Made by a program: the position numbers and the translations under genes. From assembly GCA_030690755.1 (NCBI GenBank), contig JAUYGA010000255.1, forward strand, positions 1 through 5,494: a stretch of 5,494 bases of DNA, read 5' to 3'. The DNA comes from Nanobdellota archaeon (GTDB lineage: Archaea; Nanobdellota; Nanobdellia; Woesearchaeales; JAUYGA01). Of this stretch, positions 1-5,494 are shown piece by piece. How positions within the stretch are numbered: the stretch's first letter is position 1; the number at the start of each line of letters is the position of its first letter. The notes under the pieces are model-generated. The model searched no databases. It was not told the DNA's origin and saw nothing but the letters and a program-made list of their open reading frames with translations.

Positions 1-230
1 ATAGTTATTTTGACAAAATAGTGGCATTTAACGCTTCAGAATATAGCGGTTCATTATCTACTACCGAAGAAACCAAAGAGCTTTTAGATAAAATAAGCAA
101 CACTAATTCAAAAATAATCGAATTAAAAAACAAAATTAAAAAAGAGACAAATTTTAATGAAAAAGTGAGTCTCAACATGGAACTAAAAAAACTAAATGAC
201 ACATTAAAAGAATTGGAGCAAAAGTTATGA
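1..230 (+). CDS. DUF4391-like protein, C-terminal fragment (5' end outside window)
   Basis: The reading frame is open from the window edge (first whole codon at base 3) to a TGA at 228-230, so about 75 C-terminal residues are visible and the real start lies upstream. A GTG at 21 could be read as a start but has no reason to be one, because the frame continues upstream of it. The visible part is a short N-terminal stretch (SYFDKIVAFNASEYSGSL) followed by a Lys/Glu-rich helical, probably coiled-coil tail with KIKKETNFNEKVSLNMELKK near the end. That tail closely resembles, from memory, the C-terminal pattern of DUF4391 proteins (I..LK.KIKKEKQFN..V.LN.ELKKL). DUF4391 has no established biochemical role that I know of; its genes often sit just before a type III mod gene, as here. 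Its last four bases overlap the next gene (ATGA), which indicates an operon and translational coupling. The family call is fairly likely but is based on a short tail only. Confidence 0.7.
   Translation, partial: SYFDKIVAFNASEYSGSLSTTEETKELLDKISNTNSKIIELKNKIKKETNFNEKVSLNMELKKLNDTLKELEQKL
215..218 (+). promoter_or_regulatory. Ribosome binding site for the small acidic gene
   Basis: GGAG lies 8 bases before the ATG at 227, within the last codons of the preceding gene. Together with the ATGA stop/start overlap it supports 227 as the true start. Confidence 0.6.
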
Positions 231-628
231 AAGATTATGATGGAACTTATTTGGCAAATAAAGATGTATTGGAAGCCTATAATGGGATGGTTGATTTTTT
301 AAATCAAAACAACGATGCAATCACTTGTGCAAGTTACGAAAGAACTGTTGATTATGTATTTGGTGGTAAAACTTATGAAGAACAAATCCAACGATATATT
401 GAACAGTTTAGAAAAGGATACAACAGTATAGATCATCAATTTACTGACTACATTTCTGTTAAACTAGATATGAATAAATCAGATATCAATGAAATTATTA
501 AAGCTATCTCAGAAGAAATAAGTGTCGAAGATTTTCAAACAAGAATTATTGAAGAGTGCAAAGAGTATATGGAAAACAGTATGGAAGAATATGAAGATGA
601 AGATGACGAAGAAGAGGATGAGGACTAA
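227..628 (+). CDS. Small, extremely acidic hypothetical protein between DUF4391 and mod
   Basis: This is a 133-residue protein that I do not recognise. It starts in an ATGA overlap with the upstream gene and ends one base before the mod start, so it is embedded in the operon and is very probably translated. By hand count it has 37 Asp/Glu against 12 Lys/Arg, a net charge near -25. The last 14 residues (120-133) contain 13 acidic residues and one Tyr. The N-terminal part (about 1-115) looks like a mixed, mainly helical globular domain with several aromatic residues and two Cys (about residues 34 and 111); there is no signal peptide or membrane segment. Position and charge would fit a partner or regulator of the neighbouring DNA-binding proteins, or a DNA-mimic-like inhibitor, but nothing in the sequence proves a function. 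The chance that it is not a real gene is low, given the good ribosome site and tight packing on both sides. Confidence 0.85.
   Translation: MKDYDGTYLANKDVLEAYNGMVDFLNQNNDAITCASYERTVDYVFGGKTYEEQIQRYIEQFRKGYNSIDHQFTDYISVKLDMNKSDINEIIKAISEEISVEDFQTRIIEECKEYMENSMEEYEDEDDEEEDED
620..624 (+). promoter_or_regulatory. Ribosome binding site for mod, inside the acidic tail codons
   Basis: GAGGA lies 5 bases before the ATG at 630, and a second GAGG is at 614-617. Both sit inside the last codons of the preceding gene, which use GAG for Glu at 130 and 132 after a run of GAA codons. This site decides the mod start at 630 rather than the in-frame ATG at 522. Confidence 0.65.
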
Positions 629-629
629 T

Positions 630-2642
630 ATGGAAAAACTTGACGGAAAAAGTATGAACATTGTAAATGAAAATATTGAAAAATTAAAGGAACTCTTCCC
701 CGAAGTATTTAGTGAAGGTAAAATTGACTTCACAAAACTTGAAGAAGAACTTGGACTTTTTACAAATACTGAACCTGAACGATACAACTTCACATGGGCA
801 GGAAAAAGTGAAGCCAAAACAATAGCTCAAACACCTTCAACAGGAACACTTCGCCCTTGTAAAGAGGAGAGTAAAGATTGGGACACTACACAAAATCTTT
901 ATATAGAAGGTGATAATCTTGAAGTACTCAAACTTCTGCAAAAGTCTTATCACAAAAAAGTGAAAATGATTTATATTGACCCACCTTACAATACAGGTAA
1001 AGACTTTGTATATAAGGACAATTTCAAAGACAATATAAAAAATTATCTTGAACAAACGGGACAAGTAGATAGTGAGGGAAACAGACTAAGCACTAATAGT
1101 GATACAAGTGGAAGATACCATAGTGATTGGTTAAGTATGATGTATCCACGACTCAAACTTGCGAGAAATTTACTTAAAAATGATGGTGTAATTTTTATTC
1201 ATATAGGAAAGCATGAACTACATCATTTGTCTTTAATGTGCAATGAAATATTTGGTGAAACTAATCATCTTGGTACAATTATATGGGATAAAGGAAATCC
1301 AAAAGGTGATTCAAATACAGTAGCGTATCAACATGAAAATATCATTGCGTTTGCAAAGGATATTGAATCATTTAAAGAAAACAATCATTTTCAAAGACCG
1401 AAAAAAAATGCACAAAAAATTATTAATAAAGCTAATCAGCTTTTTAAAAAGCTTGGCAAAATAGCTGTAAGTGATGATTTGAAAAAATGTATTAAAAATT
1501 TTGAGTTAGAAATAGATATAAAAAAATTTGAATCTGAATACACATTAGAAAGAATTAACGAAGAGTTTCAACAATGGTTATCTAAACAAAACTTTTCAAA
1601 CGGCGAAAAAGCATATAAATACATTGATGACAATGGTTTTGTATTTCGTGGAGTTTCAATGGCATGGCCGAATAAGAAAAAAGCCCCTGATGATTATTGG
1701 ATTCCTTTACTTCATCCATTGACAAGCAAACCATGTCCATTACCTGATAAAGGTTGGAGAAATCCTTCAGAAACAATGAGAAAATTATTAGTTGATAATC
1801 TGATTTTGTTTGGAGTTGATGAAAAAAAACAACCTGAAAGAAAATATTTTCTACATGAAAATATGGAAGAAAACATTGCATCAATTCTTTTTTTTGGTGG
1901 AAGTGATGATGATTTAATGAAAGAATTTAAGTTGGACTTTGACAATCCAAAGCCATATATGTTTGCGAAAGAATTGATTTCATATAATTGTACCGACAGT
2001 GATTTGATACTCGATTTTTTCAGTGGTTCGGCGACAACTTCTCATGCAGTTATGCAATTAAATTCAGAAAATAGTACAAATAGAAAATATATCTTAGTAC
2101 AACTTTCAGAACCAACGGGACAAAAAAATTACTCAACCATATGTGAAATAGGAAAAGAACGAATCCGACGAGCAGGAGAAAAAGTTAAAGCCGATAGTAT
2201 AGACAAAGATTTGTCAAGACTTGATGTAGGATTTAAAGTATTTAAACTAGATAGCTCAAATATCAAAGAGTGGGATACTGATTTTGATAATATTGAAACA
2301 AATTTACTTGAAAGTGTAGAAAATATAAAAGCAGAGAGAACAAGTGAAGACTTACTCTATGAAATCCTTCTCAAATACGGACTTGATTTAACACTTCCTA
2401 TTGAAGAAAAAACCATTGATGGTAAAAAAGTATTTGTCATTGGTTATGGTTCATTGGTTGTATGTCTTGATGATGATATTACGACTGATATTGTTGAAAA
2501 CATTGCCAAATTAAAAGAAGAATACCAAAGTGAAATTATGAGAGTAGTATTCAAAGATAGCAGCTTCCAAAACGCAGTTGTCAAAACAAATGCAATTCAA
2601 ATACTAAAACAACACGATATTGATGAAGTTGTGAGTATATAA
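630..2642 (+). CDS. mod: Type III restriction-modification DNA methyltransferase (Mod), adenine-N6
   Basis: This 670-residue protein is expected to transfer a methyl group from S-adenosylmethionine to adenine N6 at a specific site, and in type III systems it also recognises DNA for the Res subunit. The catalytic motif DPPY is at residues 117-120 in the context MIYIDPPYNTGKDFVYKDNF. The AdoMet-binding motif is DFFSGSATT at about 462-470. Catalytic motif before cofactor motif, with a long target-recognition region between (about 240-400, Lys-rich), is the beta-class order. The N-terminus (ENIEKLKELFPEVF) and C-terminus (RTSEDLLYEILLKYGLDL, then VVKTNAIQILKQ close to the end) are typical of type III Mod proteins, and the length is full. 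The frame is open back to an ATG at 522, but that start would overlap the previous gene by over 100 bases and add a 36-residue Lys/Arg-rich extension that is a by-product of reading acidic codons out of frame; 630 has the ribosome site and the family-like N-terminus. No res gene is visible in the window. No frameshift or stop is seen. Confidence 0.95.
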   Translation: MEKLDGKSMNIVNENIEKLKELFPEVFSEGKIDFTKLEEELGLFTNTEPERYNFTWAGKSEAKTIAQTPSTGTLRPCKEESKDWDTTQNLYIEGDNLEVLKLLQKSYHKKVKMIYIDPPYNTGKDFVYKDNFKDNIKNYLEQTGQVDSEGNRLSTNSDTSGRYHSDWLSMMYPRLKLARNLLKNDGVIFIHIGKHELHHLSLMCNEIFGETNHLGTIIWDKGNPKGDSNTVAYQHENIIAFAKDIESFKENNHFQRPKKNAQKIINKANQLFKKLGKIAVSDDLKKCIKNFELEIDIKKFESEYTLERINEEFQQWLSKQNFSNGEKAYKYIDDNGFVFRGVSMAWPNKKKAPDDYWIPLLHPLTSKPCPLPDKGWRNPSETMRKLLVDNLILFGVDEKKQPERKYFLHENMEENIASILFFGGSDDDLMKEFKLDFDNPKPYMFAKELISYNCTDSDLILDFFSGSATTSHAVMQLNSENSTNRKYILVQLSEPTGQKNYSTICEIGKERIRRAGEKVKADSIDKDLSRLDVGFKVFKLDSSNIKEWDTDFDNIETNLLESVENIKAERTSEDLLYEILLKYGLDLTLPIEEKTIDGKKVFVIGYGSLVVCLDDDITTDIVENIAKLKEEYQSEIMRVVFKDSSFQNAVVKTNAIQILKQHDIDEVVSI

Positions 2643-2646
2643 AAAT

Positions 2647-4800
2647 ATGATTAGTGTTGAAAAACCAATTTACAGTAAAAGTGAAGATTTTTTAGATAGA
2701 AAAGGGTTCTCCGATAATATTGCCAATGCTATCTTAAATTATAGTGATGATACTAAGTCAAGTTTAACAATTGGATTATATGGCAAATGGGGTTCTGGTA
2801 AAACATCTATTGTTAATATGATAATTGAGAAGCTTGAAAATGACAATGACACAATTGTTTTTAAGTTTGAGCCTTGGCTATTTTCAGATACACAGCAACT
2901 CATCAGTAGTTTTTTTAAAGAGTTTGCTAAAGCTGTAAAGCATAAAGATTATGCCGAGGAAGCTATTAAAATAGGTAAAGAGCTTGAAACTTATGCCACT
3001 TTTTTTGAGCCAATGAGTTTAATTCCTGATCCTACTATATCACTATTAACTAGTATAAGTTCAAAAGTATTTAGTGGTATTGGAAAGGCTAGTAAAAAAT
3101 GGGGACAACTAAAAACAAAAGACTTATCTCAGACCAAAGCATCGATAGAAAAACATCTGCATAAACTTGATAAAAAAATACTAATAATCATTGATGATAT
3201 AGACAGACTTAACAATACGGAAATAAGGCAAATTTTTCAGATGATTAAAGTATTGGGTAATTTTCCAAATACTATTTATCTATCTTCAATGGATAAAGAA
3301 ATAGTAATGGATGCTTTATCAGAAGTACAAAAAGGTGATGGGAGTGAATATTTAGAAAAAATAATCAATGTGCCTTTTGAAGTACCACCTATATCAAAAA
3401 ACAAAGTTGAAGAGTTTTTAAAAGAAAAACTTAAAGAGACTATCCCTTATTTTTTAGATGAAAATAAATTTGATAACAAATATTGGAACAATATTTACTA
3501 TAGTGGTTATAAAAACTTTTTTGGAAATATTAGAGATGTTACTAGATATATTAATGTATTAAAATTTAACTATTTGGCTTTAGAAAACAAAGTTAATGTT
3601 ATAGATTTAATTGCTATTACTGCTTTTCAAGTATTAGAACCGAAAATTTATGAATTGATTAAAAATAAGAAAGAATACTTTGCGGGTTCTATACATGAAG
3701 AGTATGAGAATGAAAATAAGGAAAAATATAGAATAGAACTAAAAAGTTTTTTAGAAAACTCTTATTCAAAATTACAAAAATTATCAAAAGATAGTTATCT
3801 TAATTTACTGGGAGTATTATTCCTAAAAATTCAAGATTTAGACAAAGGAAATTATGTAGAAGAATTGGCTAAGCGTAATAAGAAAGGGAAAATTAGCAGT
3901 AGAGAGTATTTTGATAGTTACTTTACATTAACACTAAGTGATACTGAGATTAGTAGTTATGATATGAAACAGTATATTGATAAAACTGTCAATGAAGATG
4001 AGTTTAGAAATATTGTTAATAATTTAATTAAAAGCAAGAAAATAAAAAAATTTTTAGAAAAACTGACATCTTATACAAAAAAAGAGATACCTGAAGATAA
4101 TTTTCAAATAATATTTAATGTTCTTATAGATTTAGGGGATGAATTTGATATAGAAGATACAACTGAGTTTTATATAACAACTTTAAACTGGATATTCTCT
4201 TCTCTCATGGATCGATTACAAGAAGAAGTAAAAAGACATGAGTTAATAAAAAAATCTATAGAAAATGCAAATAATAGTCTTTCTATATCATGTTTTATTG
4301 TAAGCACATTTATGCAGGAGCATGGCGAATATGAAAACATATCATCAGCAGGAGAAAATTATACTATAAACAAAGAACATTTGGAAGAGTTAAAAAACAT
4401 ATTAAAAAATAAAATAGAACGGTGGATATCAAAAAAACCACTGTTAAATCATCAAAATGGATTAAGTATTTTATATTTATGGAAAAGATTAGATAATGAA
4501 ATCGTTATAAACTATGTTAAAGATAATATTCAAGATGATGAAAATTTAATAAAATTTTTAAATCTTTTTATTTCTCGTTCTAGTCATTATACTGAACTTG
4601 ACTATGTTAAGCATCCAAGTAAAGATTTTAATTATAATGAAATTAAAAACTTTATTGAACCTAGTGAAATTATTGAAAAAATAGAAAAAAAATATTCAAA
4701 TATTAAAGAAAATGAGAATAGTTATAATGAAAAAAAGTTTGTATTATCCTCTTTTATTAATCATTATAATAGTAAGTTGATTGAAAAGAAACCTTCTTAA
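2647..4800 (+). CDS. KAP-family P-loop NTPase
   Basis: This 717-residue protein carries the hallmarks of the KAP NTPase family (STAND-related P-loop ATPases). Walker A is GKWGSGKT at residues 46-53. The family signature FEPWLF is at 74-79. Walker B is LIIIDDIDRL at 179-188 with tandem acidic residues. A sensor-like segment (IYLSSMDKEIV) and then YLEKIINVPFEVPP follow, and RDVTRYIN at 296-303 matches the family's conserved Arg-rich helix. Many KAP proteins have membrane segments between Walker A and B; here that region holds only a modestly hydrophobic stretch (about 119-147) broken by charged and Pro residues, so I judge it soluble. Residues about 310-717 are a long helical region that I cannot assign, with REYFDSYF at 419-426 resembling other KAP-type defence ATPases from memory. 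The start is 4 bases after the mod stop and has no good Shine-Dalgarno, so translation probably depends on ribosomes arriving from mod. Soluble KAP ATPases occur in antiphage loci (for example QatA), which supports a defence role; the exact role here is unknown. Confidence 0.9.
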   Translation: MISVEKPIYSKSEDFLDRKGFSDNIANAILNYSDDTKSSLTIGLYGKWGSGKTSIVNMIIEKLENDNDTIVFKFEPWLFSDTQQLISSFFKEFAKAVKHKDYAEEAIKIGKELETYATFFEPMSLIPDPTISLLTSISSKVFSGIGKASKKWGQLKTKDLSQTKASIEKHLHKLDKKILIIIDDIDRLNNTEIRQIFQMIKVLGNFPNTIYLSSMDKEIVMDALSEVQKGDGSEYLEKIINVPFEVPPISKNKVEEFLKEKLKETIPYFLDENKFDNKYWNNIYYSGYKNFFGNIRDVTRYINVLKFNYLALENKVNVIDLIAITAFQVLEPKIYELIKNKKEYFAGSIHEEYENENKEKYRIELKSFLENSYSKLQKLSKDSYLNLLGVLFLKIQDLDKGNYVEELAKRNKKGKISSREYFDSYFTLTLSDTEISSYDMKQYIDKTVNEDEFRNIVNNLIKSKKIKKFLEKLTSYTKKEIPEDNFQIIFNVLIDLGDEFDIEDTTEFYITTLNWIFSSLMDRLQEEVKRHELIKKSIENANNSLSISCFIVSTFMQEHGEYENISSAGENYTINKEHLEELKNILKNKIERWISKKPLLNHQNGLSILYLWKRLDNEIVINYVKDNIQDDENLIKFLNLFISRSSHYTELDYVKHPSKDFNYNEIKNFIEPSEIIEKIEKKYSNIKENENSYNEKKFVLSSFINHYNSKLIEKKPS

Positions 4801-4804
4801 GGAG
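4799..4804 (+). promoter_or_regulatory. Strong ribosome binding site for the DUF3800 gene
   Basis: AAGGAG, a near-perfect Shine-Dalgarno, overlaps the KAP stop codon (TAA 4798-4800) and is 7 bases before the ATG at 4812. It is the strongest ribosome site in the window and fixes the start of the last gene. Confidence 0.8.
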
Positions 4805-4811
4805 CTACAAT

Positions 4812-5494
4812 ATGCAAATTGATATTTACTGCGATGAATCAAGATTAGAATTTTTAGAGAGTGAAGAGAACGGTTTTATGGTCATAGGTAGTCTGTGGCT
4901 AAAACGAGAAGAGAGAGATAACCTAAAAAATCAAATCAAAGAGTTAAAAGAAAAACATAATTTTAATGTAGAGATAAAATGGACAAAGACATCTTATAAA
5001 ATGCTTGATTTTTATAAAGAACTTGTAAATCTGTTTGTAGAGATACAAGAGTTCCATTTTTTTAAAGCAATCGTTGTCGATACTTCAAAAGTAAATTTTG
5101 AATACCACCAAAACAACAGTGATATAGGATTTTACAAGTTTTATTATCAAGTTCTTGTGCATAAAATGAATACTGCTTCTGGACATCACGATTATTATGT
5201 TTATGTGGATGATAAAACAAATAAAGTCTATAAACCTCTTCCATTACTAAAAAAAGTTTTAAATAATTCTATTTATGTAGGTAATGTAAAACTGATAGAA
5301 CCAAGAAATAGTTTTGAAAATATTTTTATTCAGTATGTAGATGTATTGATTGGACTTGTCTCTTATGGGTATAACACAAGTGAAATGAAGGGTGCCAAAA
5401 AAGAACTCTATGATTATGCTTGCCAAAAATTGAACTTACCATTAAATAAAAAAACAGGTAAAAATAAATCACCTTTTATCATTTTTGAAATAAA
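4812..5494 (+). CDS. DUF3800 domain protein (3' end outside window)
   Basis: The frame is open from ATG 4812 to the window edge, giving 227 residues without a stop. The features match DUF3800: an opening strand ending in YCDES (residues 6-10), an EIKW segment at 54-57 matching the family's conserved E-x-K, an acidic pair D133/D134 after a hydrophobic strand (YYVYVDD), and IEPRNSFENIFIQYVDVLIG at about 162-181, with S167, Q174 and D177 matching the family's C-terminal S...Q..D...G signature. DUF3800 is thought, from published fold comparisons as I recall, to be RNase H-like, so the conserved acids may form a metal-dependent nuclease site; this has not been shown for this protein. One deviation is that the usual Gly after DES is replaced by Arg11. 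Family members are often about 220-280 residues, so little is probably missing. The gene follows KAP by 11 bases with a strong ribosome site, so the two are likely co-expressed. There is no signal peptide or membrane segment. Confidence 0.85.
   Translation, partial: MQIDIYCDESRLEFLESEENGFMVIGSLWLKREERDNLKNQIKELKEKHNFNVEIKWTKTSYKMLDFYKELVNLFVEIQEFHFFKAIVVDTSKVNFEYHQNNSDIGFYKFYYQVLVHKMNTASGHHDYYVYVDDKTNKVYKPLPLLKKVLNNSIYVGNVKLIEPRNSFENIFIQYVDVLIGLVSYGYNTSEMKGAKKELYDYACQKLNLPLNKKTGKNKSPFIIFEI

Noticed and set aside
10..45. TTGACA at 10-15 as a -35 promoter element
   Set aside because: No -10 box at 16-18 bases spacing; AATATA at 40-45 is too far, and the site lies inside a coding sequence.
522..629. 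Upstream in-frame ATG at 522 as the mod start (36 extra residues)
   Set aside because: The extension overlaps the acidic gene, is a Lys/Arg/Met-rich by-product of the other frame and lacks family similarity; 630 has a ribosome site and a typical Mod N-terminus.
1401..1895. Runs of eight A or T in mod (A8 at 1401-1408 and 1822-1829, T8 at 1888-1895) as phase-variation switches
   Set aside because: Runs of this length are expected in such AT-rich coding DNA, and there is no poly-G/C tract or tandem repeat of the kind known to switch mod genes; the frame is intact.
3001..3090. Membrane segment in KAP between Walker A and Walker B (residues about 119-147)
   Set aside because: The stretch contains Glu, Asp, Lys and three Pro and has no uninterrupted run of about 18 hydrophobic residues.
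4792..4802. CCTT/AAGG hairpin around the KAP stop that could hide the Shine-Dalgarno or terminate transcription
   Set aside because: Only four pairs with a three-base loop and no following T-run; too weak for either role.
5062..5244. Minus-strand open frame of 60 codons and other antisense frames (for example 509-817, 837-1064, 1582-1945)
   Set aside because: They lie opposite well-supported plus-strand genes, lack ribosome sites and show no recognisable domains; they are shadows of AT-rich coding sequence.

Overview
The window is a single, tightly packed, plus-strand gene block from an AT-rich bacterium. All five genes run the same way with gaps of -4, +1, +4 and +11 bases. No promoter, terminator, tRNA, rRNA, CRISPR array, IS element or long repeat is visible. 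The low GC, heavy use of AAA/GAA/ATA/TTA codons, clear Shine-Dalgarno sites at some genes and TGA read as a stop suggest a low-GC bacterium using the standard code. Campylobacterota (for example Arcobacter- or Sulfurimonas-like) is a reasonable but unproven guess.

Layout: (1) 1-230, the C-terminal end of a protein that looks like the DUF4391 family; (2) 227-628, a small and extremely acidic protein that I do not recognise; (3) 630-2642, a beta-class DNA adenine methyltransferase of the type III restriction-modification Mod family, with DPPY followed by a target-recognition region and then an FSGSA motif; (4) 2647-4800, a KAP-family P-loop NTPase; (5) 4812 to beyond the window end, a DUF3800 protein, nearly complete but cut by the window edge.

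Interpretation: DUF4391 and Mod genes are, from memory of similar loci, commonly found together in type III-like restriction operons that also carry an upstream SNF2-type helicase and a downstream res (DEAD/DEAH helicase-nuclease) gene. Neither flank is visible here. What stands out is what accompanies the methyltransferase: an unrecognised ultra-acidic small protein just before mod, and a KAP NTPase plus DUF3800 pair directly after it, where res would be expected. This looks like a defence operon in which a KAP/DUF3800 module, possibly an NTP-driven sensor with a putative RNase H-like effector, is nested in or fused to a type III modification unit. That functional reading is inference; the family calls for mod, KAP and DUF3800 rest on visible motifs.
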